This document shows, piece after piece, positions 1 through 12,103 of a DNA stretch of 64,000 nt; positions within the stretch are counted from its first letter, which is position 1; every line of letters begins with the position of its first letter. Below the pieces are notes generated by a model, which was given only the letters and a program-made list of their open reading frames with translations, did no database searches and was not told the origin of the DNA. The stretch is from Pleodorina starrii (lineage: Eukaryota; Chlorophyta; Chlorophyceae; Chlamydomonadales; Volvocaceae), in contig BRXU01000040.1 in the NCBI GenBank assembly GCA_030267565.1, positions 558,001 to 622,000 of the forward strand, written 5' to 3'. Both the position numbers and the translations under genes were made by a program.

Positions 1-119
1 GTTAGGCAGCGACATGCCTCTAGATTTCAGGCTCCAAGCCTAGTACTTACTGACTACCTAGAGCTCAAACATTATACGCCCGCAGGCATGCCGCCGTCTC
101 TGGGAATAACGATAGAAAC

Positions 120-222
120 AGGACGGCAGGAATTGAACCTGCATACTCCCGGGGGAGTACAGCCGAGCGCCCCGGGTATGAGTCACGCATAAGGCGCCCG
201 TGCTCTAATGTCTACCCGTCCC
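120..222 (-). other. tRNA-like relic
   Basis: Read on the minus strand, this 103-nt stretch has a 7-bp acceptor-like pairing (216-222 with 120-126, one G-T pair). It also has a perfect 5-bp T-arm with loop TTCAATT (126-142) that fits a B-box, and a self-complementary segment at about 143-160 that could be a long variable arm. The D-arm is degenerate and no proper anticodon loop with U33 can be drawn. A decayed tRNA or tRNA-derived SINE head is more likely than a working tRNA gene. Confidence 0.3.
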
Positions 223-280
223 TCCCCGCTGATGGCTCCCAATCACCCGACAGCCCTGGTTTGACTGTATTGACCATACC

Positions 281-523
281 GCCTCAGCACCGGCGCTGCC
301 GGCGCCGCCAACAGCCACGACGTCGCTGCTGCTGCCGGCACAACCGAGACCCTGCCCGGGCGCCTCAGCACCGGCGCTGCCGGCGCCGCCAACAGCCATG
401 ACGCCGCTGCTGCTGCCGGCACCGCCGAGACCCCGCCCGGGCGCCTCAGCACCAGCGCTGCCGGCGCCGCCAACAGCCATGACGCCGCTGCTGCTGCCGG
501 CACCGCCGAGACCCCACCCGGGG
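281..523. repeat. 81-bp GC-rich minisatellite, 3 copies
   Basis: Three tandem 81-bp units start at 281, 362 and 443 with GCCTCAGCACC and contain CTGCTGCTGCCGGCACC. 81 is divisible by three, so the block is open in several frames, but no start, splice or domain evidence supports a protein. The same unit recurs in the same orientation at 16471-16880. Confidence 0.9.
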
Positions 524-529
524 GCCTCA

Positions 530-700
530 CGTCTGTATTTTTTCGTCTGGTCTATAGTCACCCCTGTCGTCTATTAGACCAAATCTAGGAAAGATCGTCT
601 ATAGGTACCCGATGTATAGGCACTCGTCTATTGTCATTGGGTATAGACGATGGTGTATATACGAGCATAGACGATAAAAGTTCATATAGGGAAGATCTCT
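530..700. repeat. TAGACGA-rich short-motif region
   Basis: AT-rich DNA with scattered copies of GTCTAT and TAGACGA in both orientations. Similar DNA occurs at 13480-13560 and 16190-16465, next to the foldback arm and the second 81-bp minisatellite. No gene is seen. Confidence 0.6.
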
Positions 701-714
701 TTTTTAGAGCAAGG

Positions 715-1560
715 TTATGGCCACGGATCGTGGCTCCTTGCTAGCAACGAGAAATGACACGGTTCCTTGGCTCCTTGCTAGCAAGCTCAAGTAGCGACAA
801 CACGTGGTATATTTGGCATCCTAATAATGGCAATTAATATAACCTATTCAAACAATGCTTATGCACGACATTTTGCGACCAGAACTCCACGGGAATGGAC
901 GATAGATGCTTGCTGGCATGGAGCCATGGTTCGCGGTTCCCGCTCAATGTAAGGAAATTCTGTCATTGAACAAATTTAGTTTATAAACGACATTTATTTT
1001 TAGATGTATGCACGCCATTGCGGCAGTGCAAAATATATGTCCTGGGTGCCCCACGGATCCCGGCTCCTTGCTAGCAACGACTCGTTGCTAGCAAGCAGCC
1101 ACGATCCACGGTCCGCGTTCAAATAGGCGCGGCCACGCCACGCCGCCATGCTGTCACCCTTACAGATGCAGCTAAACAACTGCAATTATCTTAATATGTA
1201 TGCGCGGTGCGTAGTACGGCAGCGCATAATATGTTTCCTGGGGTGCCCCACGGATCCCGGCTCCTTGCTAGCAACGACTCGTTGCTAGCAAGGAGCCACG
1301 ATCCACGGTCCGCGTTCAAATAGGCGCGGCCACGCCACGCCGCCATGCTGTAACCCTTACAGACGCAGCTAAGAAACAGCAGTTATCTTTATATAGATGT
1401 ATGCGCGGTACGTATTTCGGCGGTGCAGAAATGTTTCCTGGGGAGCCCCACGGATCGTGGCTCCTTGCTAGCAAGGACTCGTTGCTAGCAAGGAGCCACG
1501 ATCCACGGTCCGTGTTCAATTTCGCGCAGCCACGCCGAAAGGCTGTCACCTTGAAACCCT
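715..1560 (+). repeat. Left inverted arm of the foldback-like element
   Basis: A unique outer ~290 bp is followed by about three ~190-bp units (near 1005-1190, 1195-1390, 1395-1560). Each contains the palindromic core CTTGCTAGCAA twice, flanked by GGATCCCGGCTCC/GGAGCCACGATCC, so each unit can form a hairpin. It is the reverse complement of 12104-13375. Confidence 0.8.
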
Positions 1561-2116
1561 ATTCACATACCCTGTTCCCGCAAATATGGGTACAGATCAG
1601 TATAGATCATGATCAGGTTTACGTAAGAGGAATATGTTGCGCAGGCGAGCCCTTCATTTTCTGTGTACGGCACACTGGTCAGGGCAGTTCACCGGCTTCA
1701 TCTCAGGAGACATGTGTAATGTTGATCGTGCTTTTGGTGTCTTCATGCTATGATATTTAGCGCTGCTAGGCTGGGGCGAGCGGGTCAAAGCTGTCCTAGA
1801 CAGACGTTTGAACCGTACGCATCAGATGCTTGTGAGTTCGTGTAAATGTACTCTGTTATGCTGCAGTATTTCTAAACTTGACGTTCACCTAGAGAGCTTT
1901 GAGCTGCGACCCCACTTACGTTGAGCACCAACAGCAGCGCCACGTCGTTGCTCGCCTCAGGACGACTTCCATCCCAGTTATAAACTGCGTATATTAAAAC
2001 GGAGATCTGGCTGGAGTATTGACTGGCGACGGGACTTCGGGCTCTTGGGGACCGGCATTCTAAGGCAGCACGTGTTTAGAAGCTTTTAACGCGGCAAACG
2101 GATGATGGACGATGGA
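1561..2116. other. No gene recognised
   Basis: Spacer between the left arm and the 200-bp satellite. It has a mixed base composition and I saw no repeat, RNA or coding signal. Confidence 0.5.
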
Positions 2117-5100
2117 ATTTCCGCATCACAGGGGTAAGGCGCGCGTTGTCACAGTTTCTGGGGCGCGGGCAGTGGTTTGGCGTCAGGGCCAGCACCGCCG
2201 CACTTGTTACGCAGAGTGCACGCCGCTTCATTCACGCCGGATGGGCAGGCACCGCGGGTGCGGAGAGCAGTGGCTGCACGGGAGGGAGCGGCGCGGAGCC
2301 GGCCCTGGGTGCACCCATTTCCGCATCACAGGGGTAAGGCGCGCGTTGTCACAGTTTCTGGGGCGCGGGCAGTGGTTTGGTGTCAGGGCCAGCCCCGCCG
2401 CACTTGTTACGCAGAGTGCACGCCGCTTCATTCACGCCGGATGGGCAGGCACCGCGGGTGCGGAGAGCAGCGGCTGCACGGGAGGGAGCGGCGCGGAGCC
2501 GGCCCTGGGTGCACCCATTTCCGCATCACAGGGGTAAGGCGCGCGTTGTCACAGTTTCTGGGGCGCGGGCAGTGGTTTGGCGTCAGGGCCAGCCCCGCCG
2601 CACTTGTTACGCAGAGTGCACGCCGCTTCATTCACGCCGGATGGGCAGGCACCGCGGGTGCGGAGAGCAGCGGCTGCACGGGAGGGAGCGGCGCGGAGCC
2701 GGCCCTGGGTGCACCCATTTCCGCATCACAGGGGTAAGGCGCGCGTTGTCACAGTTTCTGGGGCGCGGGCAGTGGTTTGGCGTCAGGGCCAGCACTGCCG
2801 CACTTGTTACGCAGAGTGCACGCCGCTTCATTCACGCCGGATGGGCAGGCACCGCGGGTGCGGAGAGCAGCGGCTGCACGGGAGGGAGCGGCGCGGAGCC
2901 GGCCCTGGGTGCACCCATTTCCGCATCACAGGGGTAAGGCGCGCGTTGTCACAGTTTCTGGGGCGCGGGCAGTGGTTTGGCGTCAGGGCCAGCACTGCCG
3001 CACTTGTTACGCAGAGTGCACGCCGCTTCATTCACGCCGGATGGGCAGGCACTGCAGGTGCGGAGAGCAGTGGCTGCACGGGAGGGAGCGGCGCGGAGCC
3101 GGCCCTGGGTGCACCCATTTCCGCATCACAGGGGTAAGGCGCGCGTTGTCACAGTTTCTGGGGCGCGGGCAGTGGTTCGGCGTCAGGGCCAGCACCGCCG
3201 CACTTGTTACGCAGAGTGCACGCCGCTTCATTCACGCCGGATGGGCAGGCACTGCGGGTGCGGAGAGCAGCGGCTGCACGGGAGGGAGCGGCGCGGAGCC
3301 GGCCCTGGGTGCACCCATTTCCGCATCACAGGGGTAAGGCGCGCGTTGTCACAGTTTCTGGGGCGCGGGCAGTGGTTTGGCGTCAGGGCCAGCACCGCCG
3401 CACTTGTTACGCAGAGTGCACGCCGCTTCATTCACGCCGGATGGGCAGGCACCGCGGGTGCGGAGAGCAGCGGCTGCACGGGAGGGAGCGGCGCGGAGCC
3501 GGCCCTGGGTGCACCCATTTCCGCATCACAGGGGTAAGGCGCGCGTTGTCACAGTTTCTGGGGCGCGGGCAGTGGTTCGGCGTCAGGGCCAGCACCGCCG
3601 CACTTGTTACGCAGAGTGCACGCCGCTTCATTCACGCCGGATGGGCAGGCACTGCGGGTGCGGAGAGCAGCGGCTGCACGGGAGGGAGCGGCGCGGAGCC
3701 GGCCCTGGGTGCACCCATTTCCGCATCACAGGGGTAAGGCGCGCGTTGTCACAGTTTCTGGGGCGCGGGCAGTGGTTTGGCGTCAGGGCCAGCACTGCCG
3801 CACTTGTTACGCAGAGTGCACGCCGCTTCATTCACGCCGGATGGGCAGGCACTGCGGGTGCGGAGAGCAGTGGCTGCACGGGAGGTAGCGGCGCGGAGCC
3901 GGCCCTGGGTGCACCCATTTCCGCATCACAGGGGTAAGGCGCGCGTTGTCACAGTTTCTGGGGCGCGGGCAGTGGTTCGGCGTCAGGGCCAGCACCGCCG
4001 CACTTGTTACGCAGAGTGCACGCCGCTTCATTCACGCCGGATGGGCAGGCACTGCGGGTGCGGAGAGCAGCGGCTGCACGGGAGGGAGCGGCGCGGAGCC
4101 GGCCCTGGGTGCACCCATTTCCGCATCACAGGGGTAAGGCGCGCGTTGTCACAGTTTCTGGGGCGCGGGCAGTGGTTTGGCGTCAGGGCCAGCACTGCCG
4201 CACTTGTTACGCAGAGTGCACGCCGCTTCATTCACGCCGGATGGGCAGGCACTGCGGGTGCGGAGAGCAGTGGCTGCACGGGAGGGAGCGGCGCGGAGCC
4301 GGCCCTGGGTGCACCCATTTCCGCATCACAGGGGTAAGGCGCGCGTTGTCACAGTTTCTGGGGCGCGGGCAGTGGTTTGGCGTCAGGGCCAGCACCGCCG
4401 CACTTGTTACGCAGAGTGCACGCCGCTTCATTCACGCCGGATGGGCAGGCACCGCGGGTGCGGAGAGCAGCGGCTGCACGGGAGGGAGCGGCGCGGAGCC
4501 GGCCCTGGGTGCACCCATTTCCGCATCACAGGGGTAAGGCGCGCGTTGTCACAGTTTCTGGGGCGCGGGCAGTGGTTCGGCGTCAGGGCCAGCACCGCCG
4601 CACTTGTTACGCAGAGTGCACGCCGCTTCATTCACGCCGGATGGGCAGGCACTGCGGGTGCGGAGAGCAGCGGCTGCACGGGAGGGAGCGGCGCGGAGCC
4701 GGCCCTGGGTGCACCCATTTCCGCATCACAGGGGTAAGGCGCGCGTTGTCACAGTTTCTGGGGCGCGGGCAGTGGTTTGGCGTCAGGGCCAGCACTGCCG
4801 CACTTGTTACGCAGAGTGCACGCCGCTTCATTCACGCCGGATGGGCAGGCACCGCGGGTGCGGAGAGCAGCGGCTGCACGGGAGGGAGCGGCGCGGAGCC
4901 GGCCCTGGGTGCACCCATTTCCGCATCACAGGGGTAAGGCGCGCGTTGTCACAGTTTCTGGGGCGCGGGCAGTGGTTTGGCGTCAGGGCCAGCACTGCCG
5001 CACTTGTTACGCAGAGTGCACGCCGCTTCATTCACGCCGGATGGGCAGGCACTGCAGGTGCGGAGAGCAGTGGCTGCACGGGAGGGAGCGGCGCGGAGCC

Positions 5101-8100
5101 GGCCCTGGGTGCACCCATTTCCGCATCACAGGGGTAAGGCGCGCGTTGTCACAGTTTCTGGGGCGCGGGCAGTGGTTCGGCGTCAGGGCCAGCACCGCCG
5201 CACTTGTTACGCAGAGTGCACGCCGCTTCATTCACGCCGGATGGGCAGGCACTGCGGGTGCGGAGAGCAGCGGCTGCACGGGAGGGAGCGGCGCGGAGCC
5301 GGCCCTGGGTGCACCCATTTCCGCATCACAGGGGTAAGGCGCGCGTTGTCACAGTTTCTGGGGCGCGGGCAGTGGTTTGGCGTCAGGGCCAGCACCGCCG
5401 CACTTGTTACGCAGAGTGCACGCCGCTTCATTCACGCCGGATGGGCAGGCACCGCGGGTGCGGAGAGCAGCGGCTGCACGGGAGGGAGCGGCGCGGAGCC
5501 GGCCCTGGGTGCACCCATTTCCGCATCACAGGGGTAAGGCGCGCGTTGTCACAGTTTCTGGGGCGCGGGCAGTGGTTCGGCGTCAGGGCCAGCACCGCCG
5601 CACTTGTTACGCAGAGTGCACGCCGCTTCATTCACGCCGGATGGGCAGGCACTGCGGGTGCGGAGAGCAGCGGCTGCACGGGAGGGAGCGGCGCGGAGCC
5701 GGCCCTGGGTGCACCCATTTCCGCATCACAGGGGTAAGGCGCGCGTTGTCACAGTTTCTGGGGCGCGGGCAGTGGTTTGGCGTCAGGGCCAGCACTGCCG
5801 CACTTGTTACGCAGAGTGCACGCCGCTTCATTCACGCCGGATGGGCAGGCACTGCGGGTGCGGAGAGCAGTGGCTGCACGGGAGGTAGCGGCGCGGAGCC
5901 GGCCCTGGGTGCACCCATTTCCGCATCACAGGGGTAAGGCGCGCGTTGTCACAGTTTCTGGGGCGCGGGCAGTGGTTCGGCGTCAGGGCCAGCACCGCCG
6001 CACTTGTTACGCAGAGTGCACGCCGCTTCATTCACGCCGGATGGGCAGGCACTGCGGGTGCGGAGAGCAGCGGCTGCACGGGAGGGAGCGGCGCGGAGCC
6101 GGCCCTGGGTGCACCCATTTCCGCATCACAGGGGTAAGGCGCGCGTTGTCACAGTTTCTGGGGCGCGGGCAGTGGTTTGGCGTCAGGGCCAGCACTGCCG
6201 CACTTGTTACGCAGAGTGCACGCCGCTTCATTCACGCCGGATGGGCAGGCACTGCGGGTGCGGAGAGCAGTGGCTGCACGGGAGGGAGCGGCGCGGAGCC
6301 GGCCCTGGGTGCACCCATTTCCGCATCACAGGGGTAAGGCGCGCGTTGTCACAGTTTCTGGGGCGCGGGCAGTGGTTTGGCGTCAGGGCCAGCACCGCCG
6401 CACTTGTTACGCAGAGTGCACGCCGCTTCATTCACGCCGGATGGGCAGGCACCGCGGGTGCGGAGAGCAGCGGCTGCACGGGAGGGAGCGGCGCGGAGCC
6501 GGCCCTGGGTGCACCCATTTCCGCATCACAGGGGTAAGGCGCGCGTTGTCACAGTTTCTGGGGCGCGGGCAGTGGTTCGGCGTCAGGGCCAGCACCGCCG
6601 CACTTGTTACGCAGAGTGCACGCCGCTTCATTCACGCCGGATGGGCAGGCACTGCGGGTGCGGAGAGCAGCGGCTGCACGGGAGGGAGCGGCGCGGAGCC
6701 GGCCCTGGGTGCACCCATTTCCGCATCACAGGGGTAAGGCGCGCGTTGTCACAGTTTCTGGGGCGCGGGCAGTGGTTTGGCGTCAGGGCCAGCACTGCCG
6801 CACTTGTTACGCAGAGTGCACGCCGCTTCATTCACGCCGGATGGGCAGGCACTGCGGGTGCGGAGAGCAGTGGCTGCACGGGAGGGAGCGGCGCGGAGCC
6901 GGCCCTGGGTGCACCCATTTCCGCATCACAGGGGTAAGGCGCGCGTTGTCACAGTTTCTGGGGCGCGGGCAGTGGTTTGGCGTCAGGGCCAGCACTGCCG
7001 CACTTGTTACGCAGAGTGCACGCCGCTTCATTCACGCCGGATGGGCAGGCACTGCGGGTGCGGAGAGCAGTGGCTGCACGGGAGGGAGCGGCGCGGAGCC
7101 GGCCCTGGGTGCACCCATTTCCGCATCACAGGGGTAAGGCGCGCGTTGTCACAGTTTCTGGGGCGCGGGCAGTGGTTTGGCGTCAGGGCCAGCACTGCCG
7201 CACTTGTTACGCAGAGTGCACGCCGCTTCATTCACGCCGGATGGGCAGGCACTGCGGGTGCGGAGAGCAGTGGCTGCACGGGAGGGAGCGGCGCGGAGCC
7301 GGCCCTGGGTGCACCCATTTCCGCATCACAGGGGTAAGGCGCGCGTTGTCACAGTTTCTGGGGCGCGGGCAGTGGTTTGGCGTCAGGGCCAGCACTGCCG
7401 CACTTGTTACGCAGAGTGCACGCCGCTTCATTCACGCCGGATGGGCAGGCACTGCGGGTGCGGAGAGCAGTGGCTGCACGGGAGGGAGCGGCGCGGAGCC
7501 GGCCCTGGGTGCACCCATTTCCGCATCACAGGGGTAAGGCGCGCGTTGTCACAGTTTCTGGGGCGCGGGCAGTGGTTTGGCGTCAGGGCCAGCACCGCCG
7601 CACTTGTTACGCAGAGTGCACGCCGCTTCATTCACGCCGGATGGGCAGGCACCGCGGGTGCGGAGAGCAGCGGCTGCACGGGAGGGAGCGGCGCGGAGCC
7701 GGCCCTGGGTGCACCCATTTCCGCATCACAGGGGTAAGGCGCGCGTTGTCACAGTTTCTGGGGCGCGGGCAGTGGTTCGGCGTCAGGGCCAGCACCGCCG
7801 CACTTGTTACGCAGAGTGCACGCCGCTTCATTCACGCCGGATGGGCAGGCACTGCGGGTGCGGAGAGCAGCGGCTGCACGGGAGGGAGCGGCGCGGAGCC
7901 GGCCCTGGGTGCACCCATTTCCGCATCACAGGGGTAAGGCGCGCGTTGTCACAGTTTCTGGGGCGCGGGCAGTGGTTTGGCGTCAGGGCCAGCACTGCCG
8001 CACTTGTTACGCAGAGTGCACGCCGCTTCATTCACGCCGGATGGGCAGGCACTGCGGGTGCGGAGAGCAGTGGCTGCACGGGAGGGAGCGGCGCGGAGCC

Positions 8101-8265
8101 GGCCCTGGGTGCACCCATTTCCGCATCACAGGGGTAAGGCGCGCGTTGTCACAGTTTCTGGGGCGCGGGCGGTGGTTTGGCGTCAGGGCCAGCACTGCCG
8201 CACTTGTTACGCAGAGTGCACGCTGCTTCATTCACGCCGGATGGGCAGGCACTGCGGGTGCGGAG
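2117..8265. repeat. 200-bp satellite array, about 30.7 copies
   Basis: The unit begins ATTTCCGCATCACAGGGG and recurs at exactly 200-bp spacing from 2117 to 8117, ending inside a unit at about 8265. Copies differ at only a few positions. Variant order shows a 10-unit (2000-bp) higher-order repeat: the variants in 2777-4776 recur in the same order in 4777-6776. Four nearly identical units lie at 6777-7576. Because 200 is not divisible by three, a reading frame cycles through three frames and meets the same stop every third unit. The overlapping long frames in the array are therefore artefacts of the repeat and not genes. Confidence 0.95.
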
Positions 8266-8710
8266 TCCACAGCAGTGACGCGACTGCTGCTGGCATCCAA
8301 GAGAGTGGCGTCATGATCCCGCTTGTTGGTTGCCAGCTTGGCGGCATGAACACTGAAAACATGGCTCGGTATCGGACAGCAATGGGGAGGGTGGTGCAGC
8401 ACCTGACAGCAGCACGCCAGGGGCCGCTGTCGCTGCGGACAACTGCAAATGCAAGTCGACCAGAGCACTCACTCGACCCGGCCCTTTCTTTGCTCGTACA
8501 GTTTGCCGTTTCGCACCCCGTTTATCCCTGCCTTGCTCTCCCTTCCCGCCCGTTTTTGCACCGCTTCGCCGCCTCATCACAGGCTTGGGGTTAGTGTGTC
8601 GTCCTGCTTCCTCCTTCTTTGACATTGCCTCCAAATCTTTTTCCATGCTCCTTCCCTGTTCGGTTTCTCCGCTGAGCGCAAGCGAGTCTACATTTTGTCG
8701 AGTTGTGGCG
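8266..8710. other. Single-copy spacer, no gene recognised
   Basis: Joins the 200-bp satellite to the 27-bp minisatellite. It has short open frames that continue from the flanking repeats, but no recognisable domain. Confidence 0.5.
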
Positions 8711-9197
8711 CTTGCCACCCATGTCCAGCCCCGAGCCCTTGCCACCCATGTCCGGCCCCGAGCCCTTGCCACCCATGTCCAGCCCCGAGCCCTTGCCACC
8801 CATGTCCAGCCCCGAGCCCTTGCCACCCATGTCCGGCCCCGAGCCCTTGCCACCCATGTCCAGCCCCGAGCCCTTGCCACCCATGTCCAGCCCCGAGCCC
8901 TTGCCACCCATGTCCAGCCCCGAGCCCTTGCCACCCATGTCCAGCCCCAAGCCCTTGCCACCCATGTCCAGCCCCGAGCCCTTGCCACCCATGTCCAGCC
9001 CCGAGCCCTTGCCACCCATGTCCAGCCCCGAGCCCTTGCCACCCATGTCCAGCCCCGAGCCCTTGCCACCCATGTCCAGCCCCGAGCCCTTGCCACCCAT
9101 GTCCAGCCCCGAGCCCTTGCCACCCATGTCCAGCCCCGAGCCCTTGCCACCCATGTCCAGCCCCGAGCCCTTGCCACCCATGTCCAGCCCCGAGCCC
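8711..9197. repeat. 27-bp minisatellite, 18 copies
   Basis: Eighteen tandem units of 27 bp (CTTGCCACCCATGTCC followed by AGCCCCGAGCC), with a few single-base variants such as CCGG for CCAG. The unit length is a multiple of three, so all copies read through in several frames on both strands as nine-residue repeats. I see no signal peptide, domain or splice context that would make it a gene. Confidence 0.95.
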
Positions 9198-11440
9198 CTT
9201 CACGCTTCACCCATGTCCAGCCTCCAGCTTCTTGCACCAATCTCCAGCCTCAAGCCCCAGTCCCATAGCCTTTTCAGCCCGCCCGCCCCGGGTGGAAAGG
9301 GAGGAAAGACAGGGTGCGTGGGTGCCTCGGGTTGTTTGGGGTAGCTATGGCTGACAGCTGCTCTATCGCAGATGTATTGCAACACCATAATGCACCAACG
9401 AGCTTATTGAGATTCGGGATCATAAACATCGCAACAAATGACGACTATCGTCGTTTGCTTCGGGATGCATGCCGGCATGCACCGACAAAACGCCACAGGA
9501 AGGCCATGCGCACCACATGAACGTCGATGACAGTAACCATGAGCGTTATAAAGGTGACCTTTCAAATGGCTCAGATGAGTAGCCTAATGTCCGTACCGAA
9601 ACCAAATACCGTCCCACTGTACGCGTATCTGGTTGTTGGCAAACACGCCTTCCTTCTACATTCAATCATATAGAATACAATAAATAGACACTGGGAATTG
9701 CGCTACTTTTATCCTTGCCTATACGCTTATCCTTGACTGGGATAACAAAAGTCAAGCAAGGCGAGTGCTTCAATAAGTTAAAGATCTGCTCGCAGGGTTG
9801 CCTCAGGTAACTGGTAATCATGTGACACAAGCTACGGAAAGTATCAGACTCAAGACAAAACAAGTAAGTAAGATACGGTGTCAATAGCTGGCGCCATCGG
9901 TCCTTAAAAGCTGTGTATAGCTAAACGTTTTCCGTTCCTAACGTAATCTTGCCATTGCCCTTACGCAACGCAGTTCAGCACGGAGTGCACGGACATGGAG
10001 CTAGCGGCTTTGGAGTAAACAAGTGGACTAGCCTTGGAGTGGACTTGGAGCTAGCGGCCGGGAGTAGCTGTGCTGGGGGAGCTAGCGGCCAGGAGCAAGA
10101 CCAGCAGCGCGCTGCATGTGTGAGGCCTTCCAAGTAAGGACAGTAGGGTTACCGTGGGCTTCAGACCTCAAAACGGGAGAGCCAGCGGGCCAGCTGTCCG
10201 TGTACTGCAGCGGGCACACCAGCGAGGACAGAGGAAAGACCAACCAGTTCAGACAGCACGAGCCACCCAGACAGGAACAAGCGAACCCAGGATGAAAGCG
10301 CAGAGGCGAGCGACCACGGGGTGCAGAAGTGCGGCCAGTGCAGGACCTGGCCATCTATCTCTACCCGTCTGGCCCAGTCCGGCCTGCCTGCTGTTGCCCA
10401 ATGTATGGACTGGGCTACAGCGGGCTAAACTACCCGTCTGGCCCGGGCCGTCCTGAACTAGCCAAACCCAATCCTTATCTAGGGGACCAACGTGAAAAGG
10501 GATCTTGTCACTGAAAACCTTTGCAACCTACGTACCCCAGACAGCTGCTTTAGAGGATTCTTTCAGTCACGTAATCGGTGGTTTTCACCACCATCGCACT
10601 GGATATACCTCTCGGGGTCTGGATCCGCGGCGGCGCAATTTACGTTGTTTTATAAGTGCGGTTTACATTCCGTTATATGCGGTTTACATTCGCAAAATTG
10701 GCCCCGGCGGTTCGTACTGTTGGGTAAGCGGTTGATTTACTGTTTATCGAAAAGCCAAGGTGCTGCTACAGGAACCGCTCGCGAAGGCACACACCCGCAC
10801 GCTGGCCCGCAAGGCGAGCTCTACCTGGGGGCTACGGGTTTCCCGACACTGCCCAGCGTGGGGCAAAAGCAAAACACCCACGGCCGCGGGGGGGAATGAC
10901 AAGCCGGCGCGGCGCCCCCCTGAAAAGCCCACTACTGGGCACGGCTCACAGGCGCTGCCTGCCCTCGCCTACCACGCAGAGAAACCTGTCCCTCCGTCCC
11001 TGGCCGCCTGCGGAGCCCAGCACCACCTAACCTCCCTCTGCAACCCCTCCCTCTCCACCTCTCCCTTCCCCCAAAAGCGCCAAAGCTACAGGCCACCCTC
11101 GCCGCACCTCTCAGTCGCCAGACAGCACAGAAACCGCCCCTCACTCCTCGACGGGCCCCGTCTCCCAAGAAGAGGGTACACACACCCACTCACATCAAAA
11201 CAAAACACACAGGCCTGCTCCTTCCCCTACCTGCTAGTCCACGAGACCCTCGGCCAGGAAACCCTTGCCCGCCCGCCCAGCCCTCCCCTTGCCCACAACC
11301 CTCCCTGCTCTCCTTGCTCCACTCGCCCTCTCCAGGCCCCCCCCATCCCAGCCCCCCCAACCCCCCACCCTCCTCCCACAACCACCCGCTCCATTCTCCC
11401 CTTCAAACAACGTCCCTTGTCCCGTCACTAGCACAGCTGC
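9198..11440. other. No gene recognised; contains a relic of the 208-bp repeat family
   Basis: Around 9990-10140 are three GAGCTAGCGGC motifs and a TTCCAAGTAAGG end that resemble the 208-bp tandem repeat at 15011-16060. From about 10900 to 11430 the plus strand is C-rich. On the minus strand this would be a G-rich 3' UTR following the LINE relic at 11441-11908, as also seen after the intact LINE at 35633. Nothing else is identifiable. Confidence 0.45.
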
Positions 11441-11908
11441 TTAGGCCGTGATCTCCACCGGTGCTGCACACCGCACTCGCTCCTCAACGACCACTAGGAT
11501 GGGGTGCTGCGGCCCCACTCTGTCCCAGCCGTGCCGGGGGGTCTCCAGCGCCGCGAACGACCACAGGCGCGCCCAGACGTCCGTCACTGCGCGGGCGCGC
11601 GCCCGGTCCAACGGCGAGGCTTTGGCTGCACCCCGCACTGCTGCCGCTACCTCTGCTGCTGCCGCCGCCGCTTCCACCGCCGCCACCTCTCCGGCCCCCG
11701 CGTCCTGCGTCGGCGATTCACCCGCAGGGGCGTTCAGCGCGAGTCCCTCCTGCTGTGTCGCCCCTTCCGCCCGGGCGAAGAAGTCGGTGATGGCCCGCTG
11801 GCGCGGTCCCTGTCGCTGGGGCTGCTCTGGCTGGGGCTGCACCTGTTGCTGCTGCTGCTGCTGCCCCTTCGCTGCTGCTGCCCCCGCCCGCCCCTGTCTC
11901 CGGGTTGC
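11441..11908 (-). pseudogene. C-terminal relic of LINE ORF2 with PIP-box-like motif
   Basis: The minus-strand frame ending at 11441 contains HGWDRVGPQHPILVVV. This aligns with RGWEGVGPDHPILAVV at the very end of the intact LINE ORF2 at 31055-35632; the preceding DVWARLWSFAALETP matches EFWQRVRGFAELDVP. Upstream the frame is Ala- and Gln-rich and holds QRAITDFF, which fits the PCNA-interacting-peptide consensus (Q-x-x-I-x-x-F-F). The frame opens with no start methionine and no endonuclease, reverse transcriptase or zinc finger. It is therefore a 5'-truncated, diverged LINE tail and not a gene. Its 3' side (below 11441) is G-rich on this strand, like the LINE 3' UTR. Confidence 0.7.
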
Positions 11909-11909
11909 T

Positions 11910-11967
11910 GCTTTAAGGCAGCACCTTCCGACTTCCCTTTGGAAGTCGGAAGGTGCTGCCTTAAAGC
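11910..11967. repeat. Perfect 27-bp hairpin
   Basis: Positions 11910-11936 and 11941-11967 are exact reverse complements separated by CTTT. The arm starts GCTTTAAGGCAGCACC. It abuts the 5' end of the LINE relic, so it could be a snap-back junction or a small inverted-repeat insertion. Confidence 0.9.
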
Positions 11968-12103
11968 GCCGCTAGGGCGATCACGTCCCAGGGGACCTGT
12001 TCGCATCCAGGGGGCGCTTGGGCGAGCAAGATCTGCTGCCGGGTGGTGGTCGCCCCCGCTGCTGCCTGTGGGGGTGGCAGGTGCCGGTCGATCTGCTCCC
12101 GAA

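Noticed and set aside
2112..8594. Dozens of overlapping 60-205-residue open frames in the 200-bp satellite
   Set aside because: They recur at 200-bp spacing in all frames and stop at the same repeat position; no start context, domain or codon pattern supports them.
2117..9197. CRISPR-like arrays in the 200-bp and 27-bp repeats
   Set aside because: The units are directly adjacent without unique spacers, there are no cas genes, and the genome is eukaryotic.
8311..9354. Repetitive proteins from the 27-bp minisatellite (nine-residue repeats on both strands)
   Set aside because: The unit is a multiple of three so several frames stay open at once; no supporting signal.
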